64,000 nucleotides of DNA, taken from positions 124,001 through 188,000 of the forward strand of contig NZ_JAJUWY010000006.1 of the NCBI RefSeq assembly GCF_021390425.1, in the 5' to 3' direction. Position 1 is the stretch's first letter, and every line of letters begins with the position of its first letter. This DNA comes from Lysobacter sp. GX 14042 (GTDB taxonomy: Bacteria > Pseudomonadota > Gammaproteobacteria > Xanthomonadales > Xanthomonadaceae). The notes under the pieces were generated by a model, which saw only the letters and a program-made list of their open reading frames with translations, ran no database searches and was not told the origin of the DNA. Below are positions 39,995 through 48,719 of this stretch, one piece after another. The position numbers were made by a program, and so were the translations under genes.

Positions 39995-42114
39995 AGAAGA
40001 CCTTGCTTTCCGCGGCGACCGCCGTCGCGCTCAGCCTCGTTGCCGCGCCCGCGGCCCTCGCCCACGATGCATGCCTGGACGAGGCCTGCCACGCCCTGTC
40101 GCTGGTCGACGCGGGTGATCATGCCGGCGGCGCTGCCACCGACCCGATCCAGGCCACCCGCTTCGGCACCTGGGGCATCGATACCGCCGGCATGGATCCC
40201 ACCGTCGAGCCCGGCGCGGACTTCTTCGCCTATGTCAGTGGCGCCTGGGCGCAAGGCACCGAGATCCCGTCCGACCAGTCGATGTACGGCTCGTTCCTGG
40301 TCCTGCGTGACCTGTCCGAGGCGCGCGTGCACCAGCTGCTGGAAAGCTACCGCCTGGGTGATCCGGCCGGCACCGACAACCAGGCCAAGCTGGCCGCCCT
40401 CTACCAGGGCTTCATGGACGAGCAGGCGGTGGAGGCGCTTGGCGCCCGGCCACTGCAGCCGCATCTGGAGGCCATCCGCGCGGTCGACAGCAAGGAGGCC
40501 ATGGCGCGCCTGATGGGCCAGCGCAATGCCAGCTTCGGCGGCAGTTTCTTCGGCCATTACGTGTCCGATGACCAGCGCAACCCGGATACCTACACCCTGT
40601 ACCTGAGCCAGTCCGGCCTGGGCCTGGGCGACCGGCAGATGTACCTGGACGAGAAGTTCGCCCCGCAGCGCGAGCGCTACGTCGAGTACATCGCGCAGAT
40701 GCTCGGACTGGCCGGCTGGGACGACCCGGCGGGCAACGCCGACCGGATCATGGCGATGGAGACGAAGATCGCCGAGGCCCACTGGACCCGCGCCGAAAGC
40801 CGCGACCGCGACAAGACCTACAACCCGGTGGTGCTGGCCGAACTGGGTACCCTCGCGCCCGGATTCCCATGGCCGGCCTACCTGGCCGCCGCCGGCGTGG
40901 ACTACGCCGAAAACGGGGTGATCCGCCAGGACAGCGCGTTCCCGGAGATTGCCGCGATCTTCGCCGGCACCGACCTGGACACGCTGAAGGCCTGGCAGGC
41001 CTTCCACACCACCGACAACGCCGCCTCGCTGCTGTCGAGCGACTTCGCCGATGCCGAGTTCGAATTCCGCAGCCGGTTCCTGTCCGGCCAGCCCGAGCAG
41101 CGCGCACGCTGGAAGCGCGCCGTTGCCTACGCCTCCTCGGCGATGGGCGAGGCGATCGGCCAGGACTACGTGAAGCTGTACTTCCCGCCCGACGCCAAGG
41201 CCAAGATGGACGAGCTGGTGGCCAACGTGAAGGCCGCCATGGGCGCGCGCCTGGACCAGCTGGAGTGGATGAGCCCGGCGACCAAGGCCGAGGCGCACGC
41301 CAAGCTCAAGGGCTTCGGGCTGAAGATCGGCCATACCGAGAAGTGGCGCGACTACGACGGCCTGCAGCTGGCCAACGGCGACGTGTTCGGCAATGCCGAG
41401 CGCGCCATGGCCTTCGAATGGGACTACCGCAAGGGCCGCATCGGCCAGCCGGTGGACCTGACCGAGTGGGGGATGACCCCGCAGACCGTCAACGCCTACT
41501 ACAACTCGGTCAAGAACGAGATCGTGTTCCCGGCCGCGATCCTGCAGCCCCCGTTCTTCGATCCGGATGCCGACCCGGCGGTCAACTACGGCGCCATCGG
41601 CGGGGTGATCGGCCACGAAATCGTCCACGGCTTCGACGACCAGGGCCGCAAGTCCGACGGCGAGGGCCTGCTGCGTGACTGGTGGACCGCCGAGGACGCG
41701 GCGAAGTTCGAGGAGCAGGCGGCGAAGCTGGGCGCGCAGTACGAGTCCTACGAGTTCCCGCAGCTGCCGGGCATGCACATCAACAGCCGGGTGGCGATGG
41801 GCGAGAACATCGGCGACCTGGGTGGCCTGACCATCGCGCTGGAGGCCTATCGCCGCTCGCTGGACGGCGGGGAAGCGCCGGTGATCGACGGCTTCACCGG
41901 CGAGCAGCGCCTGTTCATGGGCTGGGCCCAGGTCTGGCGCACGCTGTGGCGCGATGATGCCCTGCGCCAGCAGCTGGTCAACGGCACCCACTCGCCGGGC
42001 CACATCCGCGCCTTCGCGCCGCTGCGCAACATCGACGCCTGGTACGACGCGTTCGGCGTCACCGAGGCCGATCCGCTGTGGATCGCGCCCGAAGACCGGG
42101 TGCGCATCTGGTAA
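39991..42114 (+). CDS. M13 family (neprilysin/PepO-like) zinc metallopeptidase
   Basis: 707 residues starting with TTG at 39991, overlapping the upstream TGA as TTGA. The N-terminus KKTLLSAATAVALSLVAAPAALA is a signal peptide. The mature enzyme begins after an acidic ~40-residue extension, then GMDPTVEPGADFFAYVSGAWAQG starts the M13 N-domain. The catalytic site is GVIGHEIVHGFDDQGR (HExxH, about residue 542), with the third ligand in ENIGDLGGLTIALEAY. It digests oligopeptides in the periplasm. A terminator hairpin follows the stop. Confidence 0.93.
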   Translation: MKKTLLSAATAVALSLVAAPAALAHDACLDEACHALSLVDAGDHAGGAATDPIQATRFGTWGIDTAGMDPTVEPGADFFAYVSGAWAQGTEIPSDQSMYGSFLVLRDLSEARVHQLLESYRLGDPAGTDNQAKLAALYQGFMDEQAVEALGARPLQPHLEAIRAVDSKEAMARLMGQRNASFGGSFFGHYVSDDQRNPDTYTLYLSQSGLGLGDRQMYLDEKFAPQRERYVEYIAQMLGLAGWDDPAGNADRIMAMETKIAEAHWTRAESRDRDKTYNPVVLAELGTLAPGFPWPAYLAAAGVDYAENGVIRQDSAFPEIAAIFAGTDLDTLKAWQAFHTTDNAASLLSSDFADAEFEFRSRFLSGQPEQRARWKRAVAYASSAMGEAIGQDYVKLYFPPDAKAKMDELVANVKAAMGARLDQLEWMSPATKAEAHAKLKGFGLKIGHTEKWRDYDGLQLANGDVFGNAERAMAFEWDYRKGRIGQPVDLTEWGMTPQTVNAYYNSVKNEIVFPAAILQPPFFDPDADPAVNYGAIGGVIGHEIVHGFDDQGRKSDGEGLLRDWWTAEDAAKFEEQAAKLGAQYESYEFPQLPGMHINSRVAMGENIGDLGGLTIALEAYRRSLDGGEAPVIDGFTGEQRLFMGWAQVWRTLWRDDALRQQLVNGTHSPGHIRAFAPLRNIDAWYDAFGVTEADPLWIAPEDRVRIW

Positions 42115-42119
42115 GGCAA

Positions 42120-42150
42120 GAAGGCCCCCGAAAGGGGGCCTTCCTCGTTA
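42120..42150 (+). terminator. rho-independent terminator of the M13 peptidase gene
   Basis: A perfect 9-bp stem AAGGCCCCC (42121-42129) / GGGGGCCTT (42134-42142) with a GAAA tetraloop, followed by a short pyrimidine tail CCTCGTT. The stop codon is 6 bases before the stem. It lies between two converging genes (the M13 gene and the FMN protein), and may also serve the minus strand. Confidence 0.75.
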
Positions 42151-42215
42151 TGGACGCCGCCGGCTCCCCAACCGACGTGGCCCGGCCAAAGGCCGCACCC
42201 GGAACCGGTTTCCGC

Positions 42216-42698
42216 TCAGTCCAGGTCCACCGTGTCCCGGTCCTGCCCCTCCTGCCCGCGCGGATCGACCCCGAACAACAGCTTCACCCCCGCCAGCATC
42301 TGCCCCTCGTTGAGCCAGACCTGCGCGTCCTGCACATCCAGCCGCAGCAGGGTGATGCGCGGATCGTTGCGGCCCTCGAACCAGGCTTCGACCATCGGGC
42401 TCCACAGCCGGTCCATCACCCCCGGGTCGTTGTCCACCGACAGCCGCCCGCGCATGGAGGCGAACAACGACAGGCCCTTCTTGGTGAAGGTCGCGACCGC
42501 GGACTGCGGAGTGGCGAGGGCGCGGGCAAGATCGGTCTCGCTGGAGGTGAAGAACCAGAACGGGGAGTGGTTGCCGTCCATGAGCAGCGTCATCGGCTGG
42601 GGGGGCGCGGCGCCCGCGCCGTCGAGCCCGATCATCACGAAGCGGTCCTGCTGGAAAGCGTCCCAGAGCTTGCCGGCGATTTCCTGTTGGGTGGCCAT
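42216..42698 (-). CDS. pyridoxamine 5'-phosphate oxidase-like FMN-binding protein (general stress)
   Basis: 160 residues beginning MATQQEIAGKLWDAFQQDRFVMIGLDG. The split-barrel core includes PQPMTLLMDGNHSPFWFFTSSETDLARAL and AVATFTKKGLSLFASMRGRLSVDND. WSPMVEAWFEGRNDPRITLLRLDVQDAQVWLNEG is the family signature near residue 105. This matches the general stress protein 26 subgroup (single-domain, FMN or F420-like cofactor). It is divergent from the catalase gene across 183 bases and probably belongs with it in stress defence, although shared control is not shown. Confidence 0.87.
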   Translation of the reverse strand: MATQQEIAGKLWDAFQQDRFVMIGLDGAGAAPPQPMTLLMDGNHSPFWFFTSSETDLARALATPQSAVATFTKKGLSLFASMRGRLSVDNDPGVMDRLWSPMVEAWFEGRNDPRITLLRLDVQDAQVWLNEGQMLAGVKLLFGVDPRGQEGQDRDTVDLD

Positions 42699-42881
42699 GG
42701 AGGTCCCTGTGGTGTGGGGGAGCCGCAGTCCTAGCAGGCTTGCCGTTAGCCCGGCGTCGCCCGTCGACTGGGGCGGCTTCGTCGCGCGCCGGGCTTTCCG
42801 CCTGGACGTGCCCGACGTGGATCACGGGCACGGCGCCGATCGCGATACAGTGCCGGTGCCGCAGACCACCAGGAGTCGTAC

Positions 42882-44378
42882 ATGAGCAGGAACGAACAGC
42901 GCCCTCCGGCTACCACCACCGGTGCCGGGGCACCCGCGCCCAGCGACCGCGATTCCCTCACCATTGGTCCCGACGGCCCGATCGTCCTGCACGACGTGCA
43001 CTTCCTCGAGCAGATGGCGCATTTCAACCGCGAGAAGGTCATCGAGCGCCAGCCACACGCCAAGGGCGCCGGCGCATTCGGGATCTTCGAGACCACGGCC
43101 GATGTTTCCCGCTACACCCGGGCGGCCCTGTTCCAGCCCGGCACGAAGACCGACTTGCTGATCCGCTTCTCCACCGTGGCCGGTGAGATGGGCAGCCCCG
43201 ATACCTGGCGCGACGTACGCGGCTTCTCGCTCAAGTTCTATACCAGCGAAGGCAACTACGACCTGGTCGGCAACAACACGCCGATCTTCTTCGTCCGCGA
43301 TCCGATGAAGTTCCCGCACTTCATCCGCAGCCAGAAGCGCCTGCCGGACTCCGGGCTGCGCGACAACCACATGCAGTGGGACTTCTGGACCCACAATCCC
43401 GAGTCCGCCCACCAGGTCACCTACCTGATGGGGCCGCGCGGCCTTCCACGCACCTGGCGCCACATGAACGGCTACGGCTCGCACACCTACATGTGGATCA
43501 ACGACGCAGGCGAGCGGTTCTGGGTGAAGTACCACTTCCACACCCGGCAGGGTATGGCGTTCTTCAGCAACGCCGAAGCCATGGAGATGGCCGGGCGCGA
43601 CGCCGACTTCCACCGCCGCGACCTGTTCGACGCCATCGCCCGCGGCGAGCACCCGCAGTGGACGCTGTCGGTGCAGGTGATGCCCTACGAGGACGCGAAG
43701 ACCTACCGGATCAACCCTTTCGACCTGACCAAGGTGTGGCCGCACGCGGACTACCCGCTGATCGAGGTGGGCGTGATGACCCTGGACCGTAATCCGGAGA
43801 ACTTCTTCGCCCAGGTCGAGCAGGCGGCGTTTTCCCCGGGCAACACGGTGCCGGGCATCGGGCTGTCGCCGGACAAGATGCTGCTCGGGCGCGCCTTCGC
43901 CTACAACGACGCGCAGCGCAACCGCATCGGTGCCAATTTCCACCAGCTGCCGGTGAACCAGCCTAAGGTGCCGGTGAACAGCTATCTGTTCGATGGCCCG
44001 ATGGCCTACCACCACAGCGGCGCCGCACCGGTGTATGCGCCCAACAGCGGCGGGCGGCCCTGGGCCGAGTCGTCGGGCACCGCGGACGATGGCTGGGAGG
44101 CGGACGGCGCGATGGTGCGCAGCGCCTATGTGCTGCGCGCGGACGATGACGACTTCAGCCAGCCTGGCGTGCTGGTGCGCGAGGTGTTCACCGAGGCCGA
44201 GCGCGGGGCACTGGTCGAGCAGGTGGCCGGCAGCCTGCTGGGCGGCGTGCGCAGCCCGGTGCTGGAGCGTGCCTTCGAGTACTGGAAGAACATCGACCCG
44301 GACGTGGGTGCCCGGATCGAACGGAAGGTGAGGACCGATGGCGCCCGGGAGCCGGCGGCGGGCATGGGCGAAAGCTGA
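42882..44378 (+). CDS. monofunctional heme catalase
   Basis: 498 residues from ATG 42882. The small-subunit catalase core is complete: the distal His in [13 protein letters not shown] (about residue 59), distal Asn in [12 protein letters not shown] (about 132), the heme-proximal tyrosine segment [17 protein letters not shown] (about 340-356) and [16 protein letters not shown]. The usual VVHAKG motif reads QPHAKG, keeping His. It decomposes hydrogen peroxide in the cytoplasm. A -10-like GATACAGT lies about 35 bases upstream of the start. The C-terminal tail is longer and charged. Confidence 0.93.
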   Translation: MSRNEQRPPATTTGAGAPAPSDRDSLTIGPDGPIVLHDVHFLEQMAHFNREKVIERQPHAKGAGAFGIFETTADVSRYTRAALFQPGTKTDLLIRFSTVAGEMGSPDTWRDVRGFSLKFYTSEGNYDLVGNNTPIFFVRDPMKFPHFIRSQKRLPDSGLRDNHMQWDFWTHNPESAHQVTYLMGPRGLPRTWRHMNGYGSHTYMWINDAGERFWVKYHFHTRQGMAFFSNAEAMEMAGRDADFHRRDLFDAIARGEHPQWTLSVQVMPYEDAKTYRINPFDLTKVWPHADYPLIEVGVMTLDRNPENFFAQVEQAAFSPGNTVPGIGLSPDKMLLGRAFAYNDAQRNRIGANFHQLPVNQPKVPVNSYLFDGPMAYHHSGAAPVYAPNSGGRPWAESSGTADDGWEADGAMVRSAYVLRADDDDFSQPGVLVREVFTEAERGALVEQVAGSLLGGVRSPVLERAFEYWKNIDPDVGARIERKVRTDGAREPAAGMGES

Positions 44379-44385
44379 CCGTCCG

Positions 44386-45045
44386 ATGTCCAGCCGATTG
44401 CTGAAACCGTTCCTGTCGACCTGGCTGACCGGCCTGCTGGCGGTGTTGCCGCTGGTGATGACGCTGGGGCTGGTGGTCTGGGTGGTCGGGTTGCTGAACC
44501 GGTTCGTCGGCCCCGACAGCATGCTCGGGCGCTCGTTCTCGGTTCTCGGGGTGTTCGCCGGCAACCCGTTCCTGGCCTGGCTGGCGGGCACTGCGCTGGT
44601 ACTGGCCGCCATCTACGTGCTGGGACTGGTGGTCCAGTCCCGGCTGCGGGCGCCGGTGATGGCGTTGCTGGACAGCTCGATGCGGCGGATTCCGCTGCTG
44701 GGTCGGGTCTACGACGTCGCCGAGCGCTTCGTGGCGGTGCTGGGCGACCGTGGCAAGACCGCCGACATCGCGGCGATGAGCCCGGTGTGGTGCAGCTTCG
44801 GCGAGTCCGGGGTGAAGGTGCTGGGGCTGCTGCCGAACCCCGAGCCGCTGGCGATCGCCGGCCAGCCCCACCTCGCGGTACTGGTGCCGACCGCACCCAT
44901 CCCGGTGGGTGGCGGGCTGCTGTATGTGCCGGTGCAGTGGGTCGCGCGCGCCGACATCGGAGTCGACACCCTGACCAGCGTGTACCTGTCGATGGGCATC
45001 ACCGCACCGGTCGCGGCGCCCGGTGGCAGGCGGCGGGCGCGGTGA
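44386..45045 (+). CDS. DUF502 family membrane protein
   Basis: 219 residues starting MSSRLLKPFLSTWLTGLLAVLPLVMTLGLVVW, 7 bases after the catalase stop, so probably co-transcribed. Two N-terminal membrane helices (about 13-38 and 65-90) precede a soluble domain with IPLLGRVYDVAERFVAVL, VPTAPIPVGGGLLYVPVQWV and a closing SVYLSMGI segment. These are DUF502 signatures (COG2928). The family is unassigned but widespread in proteobacteria. The C-terminus is basic (GGRRRAR). Confidence 0.88.
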   Translation: MSSRLLKPFLSTWLTGLLAVLPLVMTLGLVVWVVGLLNRFVGPDSMLGRSFSVLGVFAGNPFLAWLAGTALVLAAIYVLGLVVQSRLRAPVMALLDSSMRRIPLLGRVYDVAERFVAVLGDRGKTADIAAMSPVWCSFGESGVKVLGLLPNPEPLAIAGQPHLAVLVPTAPIPVGGGLLYVPVQWVARADIGVDTLTSVYLSMGITAPVAAPGGRRRAR

Positions 45046-45105
45046 CGGGGACTGCGCGCCCGGACGCGCGGCTACAATGCCCGGCCCACGTCGCGGAGCC
45101 CCTGC

Positions 45106-45444
45106 ATGCACACCTCACCGGACTGCCCTGACTGCGGCAAGGACAACACCTGGTCGGACGGCACGCTCTTCTCCTGCCCCGACTGCGGGCACGAATGGGC
45201 GCCCGGCGATGCGGCGGCCGGCGGCGGGCCCGTGGTGCGCGACTGCAATGGCAATCCGCTGGAGCAGGGTGATTCGGTGGTGGTGATCAAGGACCTGAAG
45301 GTGCGGGGCAGTTCCGTACCGCTGAAGCAGGGCACCATGATCCGCAACATCCGCCTGGTCGCGGATGATCCGGAGCACATCGAGGGGCACTCCGACCGGA
45401 TCCGCGACCTCGTGCTCAAGACCTGCTTCCTGCGCAAGGCCTGA
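45106..45444 (+). CDS. yjdM: YjdM (PhnA-like) zinc ribbon protein
   Basis: 112 residues. The N-terminal zinc ribbon CPDCGKDNTWSDGTLFSCPDCGHEW has two CxxC knuckles (about residues 7-27). A C-terminal SH3-like barrel follows: NGNPLEQGDSVVVIKDLKVRGSS and LKQGTMIRNIRLVADDPEHIEG. This is the PhnA/YjdM family, once linked to alkylphosphonate use; the biochemical role is not settled. The glutaminase ATG overlaps its stop by one base (TGATG), so the two are coupled. Confidence 0.92.
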   Translation: MHTSPDCPDCGKDNTWSDGTLFSCPDCGHEWAPGDAAAGGGPVVRDCNGNPLEQGDSVVVIKDLKVRGSSVPLKQGTMIRNIRLVADDPEHIEGHSDRIRDLVLKTCFLRKA

Positions 45445-46397
45445 TGGCGCCGATTTCCGACACCGCCAACGTGCTGGCCCGGCACGACCTGCCCGGCATC
45501 CTGGCCGCCATCAACGCCGAGGTGCGCGAACGCTTCGGCGAGGGCAGGGTCGCCGATTACATCCCGATGCTCGGTTCGGTGCCGGTCGACCGCTTCGGCA
45601 TGGCCCTGGTCGCGCTGGACGGCCAGGTGCATTGCGTGGGTGACGCCCGCGAGCCGTTCTCGGTCCAGAGCGTGTCCAAGGTCCATTCCCTGACCCTGGC
45701 GCTGGAGGTGGCCGGCGCGGAACTGTGGGACCGGGTGGGCCGCGAGCCGTCGGGCGTGCCGTTCAACTCGCTGGTGCAGCTGGAGTTCGAGGGCGGCGTC
45801 CCGCGCAACCCGCTCATCAACTCCGGCGCGCTGGTGGTGGCGGACGTGATCCTGTCGCACTACCAGCGACCACGCGAGGCCCTGCTGGAGTTCATGCGGG
45901 CACGCTCTGGCAACGCCTCGGTCGGAGTCGACCGGGAGGTGTTCGCCTCCGAGAAGCAGACCGGCTACCGCAATACCGCGCTGGTCAACTTCATCAGGAG
46001 CTTCGGCAACATCCACAACGACATCGACGCGGTTCTGGACTTCTACTACGCCCAGTGCTCGCTGGAGATGGATTGCCTGGACCTGGCGCGCAGCGTGCTG
46101 TTCCTGGCCGACGAAGGCCACTGCCCGGTATCGGGCGTGGGAGTCACCCGCCCCGACCGGGCCAAGCGCATCAATGCGGTCATGCTCACCTGCGGCACCT
46201 ACGACGCGGCCGGCGATTTCGCCTTCCATGTCGGGCTTCCCGCCAAGAGCGGGGTGGGCGGCGGCATCGTCGCCGTGGTGCCGAAGGTGATGAGCCTGTG
46301 TGTCTGGTCGCCGGGCCTGGACACCAAGGGGAACTCGCTGCTGGGCGGCTATGCCCTGCACCGTTTCACTGAGATGACCGGACTGTCGATCTTCTGA
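45444..46397 (+). CDS. glsA: glutaminase
   Basis: 317 residues. The serine-dependent glutaminase (GlsA/YbaS) fold is evident: FSVQSVSKVHSLTLALE contains the SxxK nucleophile pair (Ser about 69, Lys about 72). GVPRNPLINSGALVVADVI, YRNTALVNFIRSFGNI and a final SLLGGYALHRFTEMTGLSIF follow. It hydrolyses glutamine to glutamate and ammonia, which also supports acid resistance. The start is coupled to YjdM. Confidence 0.94.
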   Translation: MAPISDTANVLARHDLPGILAAINAEVRERFGEGRVADYIPMLGSVPVDRFGMALVALDGQVHCVGDAREPFSVQSVSKVHSLTLALEVAGAELWDRVGREPSGVPFNSLVQLEFEGGVPRNPLINSGALVVADVILSHYQRPREALLEFMRARSGNASVGVDREVFASEKQTGYRNTALVNFIRSFGNIHNDIDAVLDFYYAQCSLEMDCLDLARSVLFLADEGHCPVSGVGVTRPDRAKRINAVMLTCGTYDAAGDFAFHVGLPAKSGVGGGIVAVVPKVMSLCVWSPGLDTKGNSLLGGYALHRFTEMTGLSIF

Positions 46398-46417
46398 CCG
46401 GACGCCGGCGCCCGGTG

Positions 46418-46681
46418 TCAGGTGCCGGTTTTCTTCGCGGCGGCCTTGGCGGGTGCTGCGGGGGTCTTGCGGCGTGCGGTCTTGCTGACGAAGGGGCGCA
46501 GCGGGGTGTTGCCCAGCACTTCGATGCGGCCGCCCTGCTTCTTGAAGTCGGCGATGTGGCTGGCGATGGCCTGGCTGGTCAGGTGTGCGGCGTTGGCGCC
46601 GCTGCGGCTGAAGGTGCGGCGCAGCGGGGCGCTGGCGGGCTTGGCGGCGGTGGTCTTGGTCTTGGTGTTGCTCTTGGACAT
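46418..46681 (-). CDS. possible independently translated basic protein within the methyltransferase gene
   Basis: ATG 46681 is preceded by TGGAGA at 5 bases. The 87-residue product begins MSKSNTKTKTTAAKPASAPL, has a central LRRTFSRSGANAAHLTSQAIASHIADFKKQGGRIEVLG helix-strand unit and ends with a Lys/Ala-rich tail (KTPAAPAKAAAKKTGT). The basic ends flanking a short folded core look like a nucleoid-associated or DNA-binding protein. It is in frame with the methyltransferase, so it may be made as part of the fusion, alone, or both. Confidence 0.4.
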   Translation of the reverse strand: MSKSNTKTKTTAAKPASAPLRRTFSRSGANAAHLTSQAIASHIADFKKQGGRIEVLGNTPLRPFVSKTARRKTPAAPAKAAAKKTGT

Positions 46682-47386
46682 GGGATCTCCAGTCATTACG
46701 GATGGGCCGAACGCGTCGGGGATGCGGTCGGGGCGGGAATGTCGGCGGAAATGCAGCACGCGCAGGCGGCTGCGCGTCTCCCCCGCGGGCGCCGAGGCGG
46801 TCCAGGGCTCCAGCGCGAACCCCTGCGCTTCCAACAGGCGGGTGAACAGCCCGCGGCCGCCGCGGCCGGAATCGGTGAGCACGACCTCGGCGGCCCCGCA
46901 GGCGTGGCGCTCCACCACCTCGGCCAGCAACCGGGCGTGGTCGCGCTCGTACATGACGTCGCTGGCGATCAACACGTCGAAGCGGCCGAGCGTGGGCAGC
47001 GGCGTGGTCCAGTCGAGCTGGCGGTAGGGCACCGCCTCCAGGCCATTGAGCGCGGAGTTGTAGGCCAGGAACGGCTCGGCCTGCGGGTGGATGTCGGTTG
47101 CCACCACCTGCGCGCCGCGGCGCTGGAGCACCAGGCTGGCCGCGCCGATGCCGCAGCCGACCTCCAGGAAGCGCTTGCCTTCGATGTCGAAGTGCGACAT
47201 GACCTCGGCGAGCAGTTCACCGGCCGGCCACAGCTGGCCGAACAGGCTCCACTGGGAGCAGGAGATCCCCAGCCGGGCGCCATGCCCGTCGGGATCGGAG
47301 AACTGCTGCAGGTCGGTGAGCACGCGCAGCCGGTAGCATTCACCACCGGCGTGGAGCTCGATGAGGCGGACCTCGAATCCGGGCAA
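46418..47386 (-). CDS. SAM-dependent methyltransferase with a fused basic C-terminal domain
   Basis: 322 residues from TTG 47386, with GAGGGAG 4 bases upstream; an upstream ATG at 47488 overlaps the candidate -10. Residues 1-220 form a class I methyltransferase: GKRFLEVGCGIGAASLVL (motif I), VVATDIHPQ, FDVLIASDVMYERDH. They resemble protein-lysine methyltransferases of the METTL/EEF2KMT type. No stop occurs before the last 87 residues, which form a separate basic domain rich in Lys, Thr and Ala. That part has its own ribosome site and ATG at 46681. Either a true fusion or a lost stop codon. Confidence 0.75.
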   Translation of the reverse strand: MPGFEVRLIELHAGGECYRLRVLTDLQQFSDPDGHGARLGISCSQWSLFGQLWPAGELLAEVMSHFDIEGKRFLEVGCGIGAASLVLQRRGAQVVATDIHPQAEPFLAYNSALNGLEAVPYRQLDWTTPLPTLGRFDVLIASDVMYERDHARLLAEVVERHACGAAEVVLTDSGRGGRGLFTRLLEAQGFALEPWTASAPAGETRSRLRVLHFRRHSRPDRIPDAFGPSVMTGDPMSKSNTKTKTTAAKPASAPLRRTFSRSGANAAHLTSQAIASHIADFKKQGGRIEVLGNTPLRPFVSKTARRKTPAAPAKAAAKKTGT

Positions 47387-47486
47387 TTGACTCCCTCGGG
47401 AGCAGGCGCCATGGGCGCGGCGACGGGCGGGCGTCGGACCTGCTCCACCGGGGGCAGGACGTGCTGCGCAGCGGCGCAACACGGCC

Positions 47487-47492
47487 ATTATA
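47487..47492 (-). promoter_or_regulatory. perfect -10 hexamer upstream of the methyltransferase gene
   Basis: TATAAT on the minus strand at 47487-47492, about 100 bases before the TTG start. The -35 is weak. A 7-bp inverted repeat (CGCCCAA / TTGGGCG, 47538-47555) lies further upstream in the same 238-base divergent region and may be an operator for either gene. The hexamer makes the ATG at 47488 unlikely as a start. Confidence 0.4.
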
Positions 47493-47624
47493 CGAATCGC
47501 GCCTGAACAAGGGCTTTGTTGCGTATTGACGGGCGCGCGCCCAAATGATTGGGCGTCGGGGGCGTGCCGGGGTGGCGCCGGCGAGCGGTAGAATGCGCGC
47601 AGACAATCCCCTTTGGGGGAGGGG

Positions 47625-48719
47625 ATGAGCGGAATGCCTTGGCTGTTGCCCTTGCTGGGCGTGCTGGTGGTGGTGGGACTCGCCTGGGCCGGATGGCGGC
47701 GGGCGCGGCCACGTGGCGCACCTGCGCGCGGCGGCGGGCGCCGGCGTGCGGGCGCGGGCTTCCCACCCGACCCAACGATCACCGCTGCATCGACGCTGCG
47801 GCGTGACGGCCTCCGCCGCCTGCACGGGCTGCCATTCGGGGCGGCCGGCGAGGCCGCCACGGCGACCGGATCCGCGCATGCGGCGGTGGTCGCGCGGACC
47901 GTCGAGGCGTTGCAGAAGGTCGGCAGCGACATCCGTAGCACGCCGCGTCGGCCCGGCCTGCTCCCGCAGCTGACGCGGACGGTGAACGATCCGCACGCCT
48001 CCGGCATGGCGATCGCCGGGATCGTGGCCCAGGATCCGACCCTGGCCGCGCGCCTGCTGAAGATCGCCAACAGCGCGCTCTACCGGGTGCAGTCGCGGCC
48101 GGTCGAGAGCCTGGAGCGGGCGGTCGCCTCGGTGGGCACCGACGGCATCCGCCGGCTGGTGGCCGCCGCGCTGGTCCAGCCGGTCATGGGCGCCCCGGGC
48201 GAGGGGGTGTTCGGCGAACTTGCGCGCCAGGTCTGGACCCACACCGAACTGTCGTCGGCCGCCGCGGCGGAGCATGCCCGGCGCGGCGGCGGTGCCGATG
48301 CCTTCACCGTCCAGCTGGCCGGCCTGATGGTCGGGCTGGGGTCGGCGGTCGTGGTGCGGTCGGTACGCGAACAGTACCTGCGCCGGCCGGCGCTGGTACC
48401 CGATGCCGAGGTCACCTTCGCCCTGCTGGATGGCTGGTCGGTGCCGGTGGCCCGGCGCATTGCCCGCCAGTGGGAGCTGTCGGATCCGCTGGGTTCCGTC
48501 CTGGACGCGCTGCAGGAACCGGGCTCGGCCGCGACCGGCGCGCGTTCGCTGCGCTTCGGCAGCGCCGCCGCGTCGATGGCGATGCTTTGCCGCGCGGGCG
48601 GGCTCTCCGCGGACGAGGCGCTCGCACGCCTCGCCGGCATCGAGGCCGACGCGGAAGCCGTCGAGTCGGTCTGGCGCCGGCTCTGCCGCAGCCTGGAGGA
48701 GGGCGGTACGCCCGCATGA
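47625..48719 (+). CDS. membrane-anchored HDOD domain protein
   Basis: 364 residues. ATG 47625 follows a strong GGGGGAGGGG. The N-terminal helix LLPLLGVLVVVGLAWAGW (about 6-23) anchors the protein, followed by a basic linker. HDOD runs from about residue 105: LPQLTRTVNDPHASGMAIAGIVAQDPTLAARLLKIANSALYRVQSRPVESLERAVASVGTDGIRRL. It lacks the catalytic HD pair of true HD phosphohydrolases, as HDOD domains do. Such proteins act in signalling or stress response. The DUF763 gene overlaps its stop (ATGA). Confidence 0.87.
   Translation: MSGMPWLLPLLGVLVVVGLAWAGWRRARPRGAPARGGGRRRAGAGFPPDPTITAASTLRRDGLRRLHGLPFGAAGEAATATGSAHAAVVARTVEALQKVGSDIRSTPRRPGLLPQLTRTVNDPHASGMAIAGIVAQDPTLAARLLKIANSALYRVQSRPVESLERAVASVGTDGIRRLVAAALVQPVMGAPGEGVFGELARQVWTHTELSSAAAAEHARRGGGADAFTVQLAGLMVGLGSAVVVRSVREQYLRRPALVPDAEVTFALLDGWSVPVARRIARQWELSDPLGSVLDALQEPGSAATGARSLRFGSAAASMAMLCRAGGLSADEALARLAGIEADAEAVESVWRRLCRSLEEGGTPA

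Noticed and set aside
47486-47488. ATG as start of the methyltransferase
   Set aside because: It coincides with a perfect -10 TATAAT and would add a low-complexity N-terminus; TTG 47386 has a strong ribosome site.
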